Shown here in pieces: positions 1 to 6,792 of a stretch of DNA of 9,615 bases (position 1 is the first letter of the stretch; every line of letters starts with the position of its first letter). The stretch lies in assembly GCA_031279715.1 (NCBI GenBank), contig JAITHY010000014.1:1-9615 (forward strand), written 5' to 3'. Both the position numbers and the translations under genes were made by a program. This DNA is from Verrucomicrobiales bacterium. Its GTDB lineage: Bacteria > Verrucomicrobiota > Verrucomicrobiia > Methylacidiphilales > JAAUTS01. The notes beneath the pieces were generated by a model, which saw only the letters and a list, made by a program, of their open reading frames with translations, did no database searches and was not told the origin of the DNA.

Positions 1-942
1 CGACGGGAAAAGCAGTTCATCGTTGCGCAAATCGTCGGGCAGCAACTCATACGCCGGGGTGTTCGGGCACCAGTAGTTGACAAATTGCATGTTCTTGGCG
101 GCATTGGCGGGTTCATGGATGAAATTGATGAACGCGTATGCCAGCGCCTTGTGTTTGGCTTCGCGCGGGACAATCCAGTCGTCGCAGGCAAAGGATGTTC
201 CCTCATCGGGGATGGCGTAGCCCATGTCGTCATTGTCAGCGGTCAGTTGCAGCACGTCGCCGCTGTAGCCTTGCGCCAGCAGCGACTCACCGGACGCGAG
301 GCTCGGCTTGTAGGATTCGCTGTCGAATTTGGCGAGGTTCTTTTTCCATTTCAGCACCAACTCTTTTGCTTGCTCAATTTCCTTGGCGTTGGTGGTGTTC
401 AGGCTGTAGCCCAGCGTCTTCAGCGCCGCGCCGAGGACTTCGCGCATGTCGTTGAATAGCATCATGCGTTTGCTGTATTTGGCGTTTTCAAACATGTGCC
501 AAGTCGGCTTGAAGTCCGGAACCTTGCTCTTGGAATAACCGATGCCGGTGCTGCTGAGCATGTACGGCACACTGAACTCCATTTTCGGGTCGAGTGCGAA
601 TTTGACGAGGTATTCGGCGTCGATATTTTTTAAGTTGGGCAGGAGGCTGTGGTCGAGCCGGTCGATAAGATTTTCCTTCACCAAAATTTCCACCATGTAA
701 CTGCTTGGGGTGATGAGGTCGTAGCCCGCCGCGCCGGCCTTGAGTTTGGCGTGCATGGACTCGTTTGAGTCAAACGTGTCGATGATGACCTCGCAGTCGT
801 GTTGTTTTTCAAATTCCGCGACGAGGCCGGGTTCGATATACTCCGCCCATGTGTAGATGTAGAGTTTGTTTTTGGGTTTGTTACAACCGCTGAGGATGAG
901 GGTCACCGTCAGCGCCAGTATGACTGTCAGTATGTTTTTCAT
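1..942 (-). CDS. potD: Spermidine/putrescine-binding lipoprotein PotD (3' end outside window)
   Basis: Periplasmic substrate-binding component of the polyamine ABC importer; it should deliver spermidine or putrescine to PotBC. I translated it by hand because it runs off the left edge: 314 residues are present and the family is about 350, so only the last 30-40 are missing. The start reads MKNILTVILALTVTLILSGCN, a hydrophobic signal ending in the lipobox L17-S-G-C20, so it is probably a membrane-anchored lipoprotein. The mature part begins NKLYIYTWAEYIEPGLVAEFEK, the usual 'Y-x-W-x-x-Y-I' opening of PotD/PotF proteins. Later 'PSSYMVEILVKENLIDRLDHSLLPNLKNID' and 'VPYMLSSTGIGY' are also typical. 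The start codon overlaps the potC stop as ATGA, and no Shine-Dalgarno is visible, so translation is probably coupled to potC. The exact ligand cannot be read from sequence. Its signal peptide contains a copy of the dispersed CGCTGACGGT word (905-914). Confidence 0.93.
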   Translation of the reverse strand, partial: MKNILTVILALTVTLILSGCNKPKNKLYIYTWAEYIEPGLVAEFEKQHDCEVIIDTFDSNESMHAKLKAGAAGYDLITPSSYMVEILVKENLIDRLDHSLLPNLKNIDAEYLVKFALDPKMEFSVPYMLSSTGIGYSKSKVPDFKPTWHMFENAKYSKRMMLFNDMREVLGAALKTLGYSLNTTNAKEIEQAKELVLKWKKNLAKFDSESYKPSLASGESLLAQGYSGDVLQLTADNDDMGYAIPDEGTSFACDDWIVPREAKHKALAYAFINFIHEPANAAKNMQFVNYWCPNTPAYELLPDDLRNDELLFPS

Positions 943-1712
943 GTTTTTTTATGGTTGATAAAGTGATTGCTCACCAAAACAATGGTGAACGTTACCAGCA
1001 TCATCAGCACACTCAAGGCATTTATCGTCGCCAGCGAGCCTTTTTTAATGGCGCTGTAAATATACACCGGCAGCGTGGTGCTGCCGGGTCCGGAGGTGAA
1101 GAAGGTGATGACGAAATCGTCAATGGACAGCGTGAACGCCAGCAGCGCGCCGGCGAGGATTCCAGGGCCGAGCAGCGGTAGCAGAATTTTCCAGATGATG
1201 GTGGGCCATTGGGCGCCGAGGTCTTGCGCGGCGTGGATGAGGGAGTCGTCGAAGTCTTGCAAGCGGCCCATCACGGTGAAGCAGACGTAGCTGACGCAAA
1301 ACGTGATGTGCGCGAGAATAATGGTGGGCAGGCCGAGCGGGATGCCGAGATTGACGAAGAACATGAGCAGGCTGATGCCCATTAAAATTTCCGGCACCAT
1401 CAGCGGCGCGTACATCAGCGTGTAGTGCGCGCTTTGAAGTTTGCTTTTGTAACGGTTCAGCATCCACGCGCCGAGCGTTCCAAGAGTGGTGGCGCCGAGC
1501 GTGGAGTAGGCGGCAATCCACAGCGAGTTTTGCACCGCGCGCCAGACTTCGCGTTCGTGCATTAGCTTGCGGTACCAGTCGAGTGTGAAACCCTGCCACC
1601 CGCCGCCGTATTTGGCGGAGTTGAATGATTGAATGATCAGTGTCAGCGTCGGGATGTAGAAGAAGACGATGACCAGTACGGTGGTCCACGCGGGGGCGCT
1701 GCTGCGTTTCAT
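939..1712 (-). CDS. potC: Polyamine ABC transporter permease PotC
   Basis: Second inner-membrane permease of the polyamine importer (binding-protein-dependent MetI-like fold). The start chosen is the ATG at 1712 giving MKRSSAPAWTTVLVIVFFYIP, 257 residues, normal for PotC. A longer reading from 1784 would add 24 polar residues overlapping potB. The 1712 start has a good ribosome site (GGAGGGG about 7 nt upstream) and forms an ATGA overlap with the potB stop. About six hydrophobic segments are visible. The EAA loop that contacts the ATPase is 'HAAQDLGAQWPTIIWKILLPLLGPGI', followed by 'LSIDDFVITFFTSGPG', a strong PotC/PotI hallmark. The TGA stop overlaps the potD start by 4 nt. It lies third in potABCD and is presumably co-transcribed and translationally coupled on both sides. 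Confidence 0.95.
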   Translation of the reverse strand: MKRSSAPAWTTVLVIVFFYIPTLTLIIQSFNSAKYGGGWQGFTLDWYRKLMHEREVWRAVQNSLWIAAYSTLGATTLGTLGAWMLNRYKSKLQSAHYTLMYAPLMVPEILMGISLLMFFVNLGIPLGLPTIILAHITFCVSYVCFTVMGRLQDFDDSLIHAAQDLGAQWPTIIWKILLPLLGPGILAGALLAFTLSIDDFVITFFTSGPGSTTLPVYIYSAIKKGSLATINALSVLMMLVTFTIVLVSNHFINHKKT

Positions 1713-2575
1713 TTTGCCGCCCCTCCGTTTTGCCGGCGTTGTGTGAACAAGGCGATCAACATCGGTGTGAGGATGACCAGGCACAGCGCCGCTGACAGCG
1801 CGCTGGCTTGCGGATAATTTTTGTCGCTCAACACACGGCGGGCGATGACGTTGCCAATCATCTCCGCCTGGGTGCCGCCGACCAGGTCGGTGATGGCGTA
1901 GGTGCCGAACGCCGGAATCAACACCACCAGCAGCGCCGTCAGCAGCCCGCGTTTGATGCCCGGCAGAAACACCGTCCAGAACGCGCGAAATTGCGACGCG
2001 CCGAGGTCACGGGCGGCGTCGAGCAGGCTGAAGTCAAATTTTTCCGCAGCCGCGTAGATTGGTAAAATGGCGAACGGCAACTCCGTGTATACCAACACCG
2101 TCAGCACCACCCAAACATTGTACAACAGAGTGGTGTGCGGGTCCATGACGCGGAGAAATTCAAGCAACTGCTTCAGCGGACCTTCCGAGTGCAACAGTGT
2201 TTGCCACGCGAGGATGCGGATGAGAAAATTACTCCAAAATGGCAGGATGATGAGCAGCAGCACCCAGCGCCGCTTTGTCTCCGGCAGCCGTGCGATGTAA
2301 TACGCCACCGGCACCCCCAGCCCCAGGCACAGCGTCGTGCAAATTGCGCTGACCCAGATGGTGCGCCAAATCACCAGCGGGTATGACGGGTCAAACAGAC
2401 TTTTCACCGCTGACAGTGACCAGCCCTCGCCGATGCCGCCGTTTGGCAGCGCGGGGCGGAAGGCGATGAGAAAAATCAAGACCGACGGAATTAAAAAAAA
2501 CAGTGTCATCCACCCAAACGACGGCATGGTCAGCCCCCATTCGGGCGGGCGTTTGTGACGGTCAGCGTGGTGCAT
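1709..2575 (-). CDS. potB: Polyamine ABC transporter permease PotB
   Basis: First inner-membrane permease of the polyamine importer; with PotC it forms the translocation pore. It has 288 residues, a normal length. The first membrane segment is around residues 19-40 (FGWMTLFFLIPSVLIFLIAF), and the EAA loop reads 'DAARDLGASQFRAFWTVFLPGIKRGL'. The family-typical 'IPAFGTYAITDLVGG' follows. The assigned ATG at 2575 lies 7 nt after the potA stop with no evident Shine-Dalgarno. An alternative in-frame ATG at 2527 (MPSFGWMTLFF) has a GGGGG stretch just upstream and would shorten the protein by 16 residues. The extra N-terminus 'HHADRHKR' is partly encoded by a copy of the dispersed CGCTGACNGT word (2558-2567), so it may be a recent addition. 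The stop overlaps potC by 4 nt. Confidence 0.94.
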   Translation of the reverse strand: MHHADRHKRPPEWGLTMPSFGWMTLFFLIPSVLIFLIAFRPALPNGGIGEGWSLSAVKSLFDPSYPLVIWRTIWVSAICTTLCLGLGVPVAYYIARLPETKRRWVLLLIILPFWSNFLIRILAWQTLLHSEGPLKQLLEFLRVMDPHTTLLYNVWVVLTVLVYTELPFAILPIYAAAEKFDFSLLDAARDLGASQFRAFWTVFLPGIKRGLLTALLVVLIPAFGTYAITDLVGGTQAEMIGNVIARRVLSDKNYPQASALSAALCLVILTPMLIALFTQRRQNGGAAK

Positions 2576-2582
2576 AAATTAA

Positions 2583-3731
2583 TTATTTCGCCTGTGGGTC
2601 GGGCACGGCGAGCAGGTGTTCGTCTTCCGGCGTGTAGCGTTGCAACATGTAGCTGTCGTTGCCATGCCAGCTGATCCACACCTCGTCGTTCCATTTGATT
2701 TGGCGCTCCTCCAGCAGGAAGTGAATGTTTTGCTGGAATACGCTCAGCCGGTAGTCCTGCACCCGCACAAAATATTTGGTCTCCGAGCCGAAATAAATAA
2801 TATCCTCCACCTTGCCGCGCACCTTGTTGTGATACTGATGGTCAGGCGGTTCGTCGAATGAGACGCGCAATTTTTCCGGTCGCACGCTGATGACCACCGG
2901 TTCACCAACAGCGTGGTTGTTGTCGTTGTAACAAATCACGTCGGGAAAACCGTCGAGCTTCAGGTTGCAGTAACCGTCAGCGAATTGTTTCACCACCTTG
3001 CCCGACTCCAGAAAATTCGTGTCGCCAATGAACGCGGCGACAAAACTGCTCTTCGGCGCTTCATAAATCTCCACTGGCGTCCCGATTTGCTCAATGTGCC
3101 CGCGGTTCATCACCGCGATTCGGTCGCTGAGGCTCATCGCCTCGCCCTGGTCGTGCGTCACGTACAAAAACGAAATTCCCACCTCGTCGTGAATTCTGTC
3201 CAATTCCAGCAACATCCGTTGCCGCAGCTTCAAGTCCAGCGCCCCCAGCGGCTCGTCAAGCAACAACACCTGGGGTTTGTTAACCAGCGCGCGGGCGATG
3301 GCGACCCGCTGTTTCTGTCCGCCGCTGATCATGGCCGGTTTTTTATAGGCGTGCTCTTCCAGGTCAATCATGTCCAGCATCCGCTCCACTTCCGACTTGA
3401 TGTATGAGCGCGACCGCCCCGCGATTTTTAACCCGAACGCGATATTGTCCCAAACGGTCATGTGCGGAAACAGCGCGTAGTTTTGAAATACCGTGTTAAT
3501 TTCCCGGTCATTCGGTGGCAGCGCGGTGATGTCTTTCCCGTCCAAAATCACGCGCCCTTCGTCGGGCTGCTCGAATCCCGCCGCGATGCGAAGCAGCGTG
3601 GTTTTTCCGCACCCGCTTGGCCCCAGGAGGGAAAATACCTCGCCTTTTTTAATCGTAATGGTGGAGTGATTAACGGCTTTGTAAGAACCGAATGTTTTGG
3701 TAATGGTTTGCAGTTCAAAAAAATCGCCCAT
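2583..3731 (-). CDS. potA: Polyamine ABC transporter ATP-binding protein PotA
   Basis: Cytoplasmic ATPase that powers the PotBCD polyamine importer. The 382 residues match the family. Visible motifs are Walker A GPSGCGKT (37-44), the Q-loop 'VFQNYALFPHM' (Q83), the ABC signature ISGGQ (135-139, with Ile in place of the usual Leu), Walker B VLLLDEP (155-161), D-loop 'LGALD', and switch His193 in 'THDQGEAMSLSDRIAVMNRG'. Residues beyond about 235 form the C-terminal TOBE-type regulatory region ('ISVRPEKLR' onward) of the PotA/MalK subfamily. It is first in the potABCD operon. No convincing Shine-Dalgarno precedes the ATG at 3731. The 68-nt gap from the upstream zinc-ribbon gene leaves room for a promoter, but I see no strong -35/-10 pair. 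Role in polyamine rather than iron or sulfate uptake rests on the linked permeases and PotD. Confidence 0.96.
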   Translation of the reverse strand: MGDFFELQTITKTFGSYKAVNHSTITIKKGEVFSLLGPSGCGKTTLLRIAAGFEQPDEGRVILDGKDITALPPNDREINTVFQNYALFPHMTVWDNIAFGLKIAGRSRSYIKSEVERMLDMIDLEEHAYKKPAMISGGQKQRVAIARALVNKPQVLLLDEPLGALDLKLRQRMLLELDRIHDEVGISFLYVTHDQGEAMSLSDRIAVMNRGHIEQIGTPVEIYEAPKSSFVAAFIGDTNFLESGKVVKQFADGYCNLKLDGFPDVICYNDNNHAVGEPVVISVRPEKLRVSFDEPPDHQYHNKVRGKVEDIIYFGSETKYFVRVQDYRLSVFQQNIHFLLEERQIKWNDEVWISWHGNDSYMLQRYTPEDEHLLAVPDPQAK

Positions 3732-3799
3732 GACAATACACGTTAAACTGGAGTGGAAAAATCCGTTGGCAATATTTTTTTGCGTCCGTCACATAAATT

Positions 3800-4306
3800 T
3801 TACACAAGCGGCTTGGCAAACTTCGCCGCCATCTGCTTAATCACCGCCAGCCGGTCTTCGGTGGCGGGTTTCGGCGATTTGGCTGTTTTTTTCTTCGTAA
3901 TTTTCTTCTCCGCCAGCGCCTCGGCGATGCGTTTGGCGCGCGCTGATTGTGCGGGTAACTCATCCGCCGGACGCTGTTCCGTGCCGTCCGGCAAGTACAA
4001 ATACGCTCCGCAACTTTCGCAAATAAACAAATCATTCGCTTGCGTCAGCCGCTGACGGTTACCGACCGGGATACTGATAAAGCAGGCCCGGCAAATCCAA
4101 TCCTGCACCGGCGCGATACTGCGCCGCCCCTTTGCGGTGATGCGGTCATGGTGCGAGAGAATCATCGGTGGAATTTTCTTGCGGTGTTTGGCGAGGGCCT
4201 TTTCCAAATCCGGACGCTTTTTGGAGCGTGGTCCGGTTTGATTAAGTTCAGCCTCGATGCGAACGAGTGTCACGAGGTCGGTAAGAACTAACTGCGAAGG
4301 ATGCAT
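3800..4306 (-). CDS. C4 zinc-ribbon protein (DUF164/CdsZ-like, short form)
   Basis: A small cytoplasmic protein of 168 residues. Two CxxC pairs, C72-C75 in 'WICRACFISIP' and C96-C99 in 'FICESCGAYLYLPDG', form a four-cysteine zinc ribbon. The spacing and the flanking '(S)IP...I-C-x-x-C-G-x-x-L-Y' match the C-terminal ribbon of the DUF164/zf-RING_7 family. In that family the ribbon follows a long coiled coil. Here the N-terminal part is only about 70 residues ('RIEAELNQTG', then a Lys/Arg-rich helix and 'HHDRITAKGRRSIAPV'), so this is a short variant. Unusually, the ribbon is followed by a Lys/Ala-rich tail of about 60 residues ('AEKKITKKKTAKSPKP') that could contact nucleic acid. DUF164 proteins have been linked to ribosome or RNA functions in some phyla, but I make no firm functional call. 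It lies 68 nt upstream of potA on the same strand, so co-transcription is possible. Confidence 0.8.
   Translation of the reverse strand: MHPSQLVLTDLVTLVRIEAELNQTGPRSKKRPDLEKALAKHRKKIPPMILSHHDRITAKGRRSIAPVQDWICRACFISIPVGNRQRLTQANDLFICESCGAYLYLPDGTEQRPADELPAQSARAKRIAEALAEKKITKKKTAKSPKPATEDRLAVIKQMAAKFAKPLV
4044..4059. repeat. Back-to-back pair of the dispersed word inside the zinc-ribbon gene
   Basis: GTCAGC at 4044-4049 and CGCTGACGGT at 4050-4059 form GTCAGC-C-GCTGAC, a perfect palindrome around one central base. It encodes part of 'GNRQRLTQAN' between the two CxxC pairs of the zinc ribbon, on the opposite strand. Confidence 0.65.
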
Positions 4307-4347
4307 GACTCGACCATGCTAACAGTGAGTCCGTTCAATGTCAATCT

Positions 4348-4391
4348 CATTGTCAGCGAGGGTGGGACAAGTCTTTTTGCCGCTGACCGTG
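4348..4391. repeat. Divergent inverted pair of the dispersed CGCTGACNGT word
   Basis: Two copies face outward: GTCAGCG at 4352-4358 (minus orientation, a diverged copy ending in AAT) and CGCTGACCGT at 4381-4390 (plus). Together they can fold as a 7-bp stem GTCAGCG/CGCTGAC with a 22-nt loop. After one mismatch the stem extends by CAT/GTG (one G-T pair). It lies between the divergent zinc-ribbon and porin genes, directly upstream of the PHO-box-like repeats. Whether it is structural, regulatory or just two members of the dispersed family cannot be decided from sequence. Confidence 0.6.
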
Positions 4392-4404
4392 AAGTTGCTC
4401 CAAA

Positions 4405-4443
4405 TGTGACCAAAACGTGACTTTTACGTCATCCGCCTGTAAC
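4405..4443 (+). promoter_or_regulatory. PHO-box-like array of four 11-bp-phased repeats
   Basis: Four hexamers start exactly 11 bp apart: TGTGAC at 4405, CGTGAC at 4416, CGTCAT at 4427 and TGTAAC at 4438. Each of the first two is followed by an A/T-rich spacer (CAAAA minus one base, TTTTA). PhoB-type response regulators bind tandem 7-bp TGTCA-like half-sites in 11-bp units with A/T-rich spacers. The array lies about 80-90 nt upstream of a porin-pstS pair, which is what a phosphate-starvation regulon would control. The half-sites deviate from the E. coli consensus (GTGAC/GTCAT/GTAAC versus TGTCAT). I see no clear -10 box downstream. The phasing is directly visible; PhoB binding is inferred. 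Confidence 0.68.
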
Positions 4444-4532
4444 AATCCATCGCCATCTTTTTTCGCGTCGGTTGAGGCGCAATGGTTGCGTCACGTCGAC
4501 TCCAATAACTTAAATAAAAGGATATGAATAAA

Positions 4533-5846
4533 ATGAAAGTATTGAAACGATTGGGCGCGGCGGCTTTGGGCGCGGCGCTGACGGTGACCTCGGTTTTTGC
4601 CGAGGGTGCGGACGGCGGGGCGTTGATTGACGCCTTGATTAAAAAAGGTGTATTGACCTCGCAAGAAGGCGAGGAAATTCGCGCGGAAATGCTGAACGAT
4701 TATGCCACCACACCCGGCGGCTTCCTCAGCGTCGGCTCCAGCGCGGTGAAAGGCCTGAAGCTCTACGGCGATGCCCGTGTGCGTTATGAATACGACCAGC
4801 AGGCGCGCACCAACGGCACGGCGCAGGAACGCAACCGCAACCGTTACCGCCTCCGCGTCGGCGCCGAGTACACATTCGCTGACGGTTACTCCGCCAATGT
4901 TCGTTTGGCGACCGGCAACAAACGCAATTCCACCAACGCTGACGGTGGCGCCGGCAACTCCATCTACGGCCTGGACGACACCATTTACGTGGACGTCGCC
5001 AGCCTCAGCGCGGAAAAATTGTTCGGCGCGGACTGGCTCAGCGCCAGCGTCGGACGCATCTTGCAGCCGCACAATATCGCGATGGGCTGGACTTGGGACA
5101 GTGACATCACCGCTGACGGTGGCGTTCTCAAACTCGGCTCGTGGAAAGTCGCTGACGGTGTCACGCTCGGCACCACGCACGGCGCGTACATTTGGACCGA
5201 TGGCACGGACAATCCCTTCACTGGCAAAGGCAAATCGGACGTGTGGCTGTTCATCAACCAGCTCGACCTCGGCGCGAAACTCGGCAAGAACTGGAAACTC
5301 CGCTTCTCGCCCGGCTTCGTCAGCGCCATCGGTTCCGGCAAGAACAACCTCATCACCACCACGCCCGCTGTCAATGACGTGAGCGACATGAACGTCTTCC
5401 TGCTTGATGTCGCGCTCGACACGCCGTTCTTCATCGAAGGCGTCAAGGGCAAACTCTATGGCGAATACGGAGTGAACCTCAGTGCCGACGACTTCGGCAA
5501 ACGCGTGCTCGCCAACCACGACAGCGGCGGCAACCAGTTCTTCCTCCTCGGTTATCAAATCGCGAAGGGCAAAGGCAAGGGCGCGTGGACGCTCGACGCC
5601 ACCTACGCTTATTATGAGGCATTGTCATGGAGCGCGGCGTTGATTGACTCCGACTGGAACGGCGGCAAACTCAACGGCCACGGCATCGGACTGAAGCTCG
5701 GTTATGGGCTGACTGACAACGTGACTGCCAGCGTCAACTGGCGCAAGAGCTGGCGCATCAGCAGCGACATCAGCAGCAGCGACCTCGGCGGCGGCACGCA
5801 AAAGGCCTCCGACTTGGTGCAAGTTGATTTGAGCTGGAAATTCTAA
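4533..5846 (+). CDS. Outer-membrane porin, putative Porin_5-like, phosphate-linked
   Basis: A beta-barrel outer-membrane channel. From the ATG at 4533 the protein starts MKVLKRLGAAALGAALTVTSVFA, a good signal peptide with cleavage after VFA (residue 23). The AAAAGGA ribosome site at 4516-4522 is 10 nt from this ATG but only 1 nt from the alternative in-frame ATG at 4524, so I prefer 4533 (437 residues). After cleavage comes a short helix 'GALIDALIKKGVLTSQEGEEIRAEML', typical of putative porins of the Porin_5 type. Alternating hydrophobic/polar strands follow ('LKLYGDARVRYEYDQQ', 'RYRLRVGAEYTF', 'YSANVRLATGNK'), and the C-terminus 'ASDLVQVDLSWKF' ends in the terminal aromatic that barrel-assembly machinery recognises. 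Its pairing with pstS and the upstream PHO-box-like array suggest an anion/phosphate channel, which is inference. Five copies of the dispersed CGCTGACGGT word lie inside the gene. Confidence 0.86.
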   Translation: MKVLKRLGAAALGAALTVTSVFAEGADGGALIDALIKKGVLTSQEGEEIRAEMLNDYATTPGGFLSVGSSAVKGLKLYGDARVRYEYDQQARTNGTAQERNRNRYRLRVGAEYTFADGYSANVRLATGNKRNSTNADGGAGNSIYGLDDTIYVDVASLSAEKLFGADWLSASVGRILQPHNIAMGWTWDSDITADGGVLKLGSWKVADGVTLGTTHGAYIWTDGTDNPFTGKGKSDVWLFINQLDLGAKLGKNWKLRFSPGFVSAIGSGKNNLITTTPAVNDVSDMNVFLLDVALDTPFFIEGVKGKLYGEYGVNLSADDFGKRVLANHDSGGNQFFLLGYQIAKGKGKGAWTLDATYAYYEALSWSAALIDSDWNGGKLNGHGIGLKLGYGLTDNVTASVNWRKSWRISSDISSSDLGGGTQKASDLVQVDLSWKF

Positions 5847-5858
5847 CTTAAACCCCAA

Positions 5859-5890
5859 GACTGGCGGTGGAGCCAAACCCGCTGCCAGTC
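5859..5890 (+). other. Intercistronic hairpin between porin and pstS
   Basis: The arms at 5859-5870 (GACTGGCGGTGG) and 5879-5890 (CCGCTGCCAGTC) pair over 12 positions with two G-U pairs and an 8-nt loop (AGCCAAAC). The hairpin sits in the 69-nt gap after the porin stop. No T-run follows, so it is not a standard intrinsic terminator. A stable structure in this place usually protects the upstream part of an mRNA from 3' exonucleases or attenuates reading into the next gene. It would allow porin and PstS to be made in different amounts from one transcript. Confidence 0.65.
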
Positions 5891-5915
5891 ACCAACAACA
5901 AACTGAAAAAATATT

Positions 5916-6725
5916 ATGAAAAAACTATTGTTAACCGCCTTCGCCGCCGCGCTGACCGTCAGCGCCGCGCGCGCGGAGAAACTCGTCATCAAAGGTTCCG
6001 ACACCCTCGGAGCGAAACTCGTGCCGCAACTTGCGGAAGCCTTTAAGGCCAAAAACTCCGGCGTCTCGTTTGAAATCGCCGCTGAAGGTTCCACCACCGG
6101 CATTGCCGCCATCATTGACGGCACCGCTGACATTGGCATGGCCAGCCGTCGCGCCAAGGGCACGGAAGTCGCCACCGCCGCCACCAAGGGTGTGAAAATG
6201 TCACCCACCGTGGTTGCTTACGACGGCATCGCCATCGTGGTCAACGCCAACAACCCGCTCAAAAACCTCACCAAACGCCAGTTGGAGCAAATATTCACCG
6301 GCGACGTGACGGACTGGAGCGCGGTCGGCGGCAAAGCCGGCAAAATCTCGCTTTACACCCGCAATACCGCGTCGGGCACCTACAGCGAGTTTAAAGAAAT
6401 GGCGATGAGCAAGCGCGACTACGCTGGTTCCTCGCAAAAGCTCGCCGGCAACGAACAAATCGTCGCCGAGGTGGCGCAGAACCCGAACGGCATTGGCTAC
6501 GTCGGCATGGCCTACGTCAAGGCGAAAGGCCTCAAAGTGCTGTCTGTGGACGGCGGCACCCCGACCAAGGGCAGCGTGCAAGCGCACAACTATCCGTTGG
6601 CGCGCAACACCTACTTCTATACAAACGGCGCGCCGCAAGGTTTGGTGAAGAAGTTCATCGACTTCATCATGTCCGCTGACGGTGAGAAAATCATCGACCA
6701 AGTTGGGTTCGTTCCGGTGAAATAA
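5916..6725 (+). CDS. pstS: Phosphate-binding periplasmic protein, PstS family
   Basis: High-affinity phosphate-binding protein, 269 residues, of the short PstS/SphX-like type. The signal peptide MKKLLLTAFAAALTVSAARA is cleaved after residue 20. Ligand-site motifs are all present: GSDT (27-30), 'EGSTTGI' (57-63), 'ADIGMASR' (71-78), 'YDGIAIVVNANNPL' (102-115) and 'R149-NTASGT155', equivalent to the Arg and Ser-Gly-Thr phosphate ligands of E. coli PstS. 'GNEQIVAEVAQNPNGIGYVGMAY' is also typical. The start has no strong Shine-Dalgarno (AAAAAATATT upstream). It follows the porin by 69 nt and is probably on the same transcript. No pstC, pstA or pstB follows; a terminator comes next, so the permease must be elsewhere. 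Two overlapping copies of the dispersed word (5950-5964) encode ALTVSA of the signal peptide. Confidence 0.9.
   Translation: MKKLLLTAFAAALTVSAARAEKLVIKGSDTLGAKLVPQLAEAFKAKNSGVSFEIAAEGSTTGIAAIIDGTADIGMASRRAKGTEVATAATKGVKMSPTVVAYDGIAIVVNANNPLKNLTKRQLEQIFTGDVTDWSAVGGKAGKISLYTRNTASGTYSEFKEMAMSKRDYAGSSQKLAGNEQIVAEVAQNPNGIGYVGMAYVKAKGLKVLSVDGGTPTKGSVQAHNYPLARNTYFYTNGAPQGLVKKFIDFIMSADGEKIIDQVGFVPVK
5950..5964. repeat. Perfectly inverted overlapping pair of the dispersed word
   Basis: The 15 bases CGCTGACCGTCAGCG read the same on both strands except for the central base. They contain one 10-mer copy on each strand (5950-5959 plus, 5955-5964 minus). They lie inside the pstS signal-peptide coding region and encode part of A-L-T-V-S-A. 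Confidence 0.75.
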
Positions 6726-6750
6726 ATTTGACGGTTCCTATTCATAACTG

Positions 6751-6792
6751 CAACCCCCAAAGCCGGTATCCACCGCCTTGGGGGTTGTCGTT
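6751..6792 (+). terminator. Hairpin terminator after pstS
   Basis: Perfect 10-bp arms CAACCCCCAA (6751-6760) and TTGGGGGTTG (6778-6787), with an inner CGGT-ATCC-ACCG stem-loop, begin 25 nt after the pstS stop. The following TCGTTTG is only weakly T-rich, so termination may be partial or the structure may mainly stabilise the 3' end of the porin-pstS message. It is the natural end of that unit. Confidence 0.72.

Noticed and set aside
1713..1784. Upstream start for potC adding 24 residues
   Set aside because: The extension is polar, overlaps potB by 76 nt and lacks a ribosome site. The ATG at 1712 has GGAGGGG and the ATGA overlap.
4877..5159. ADG tripeptides in the porin as a protein repeat (calcium-binding or adhesin type)
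   Set aside because: The same nucleotide word occurs out of this frame, on the other strand and between genes, so the protein repeat is a by-product of the DNA word.
4491..5558. Minus-strand open frame of 355 codons opposite the porin
   Set aside because: Its composition is that of an antisense shadow, while the plus strand encodes a signal peptide and a full porin.
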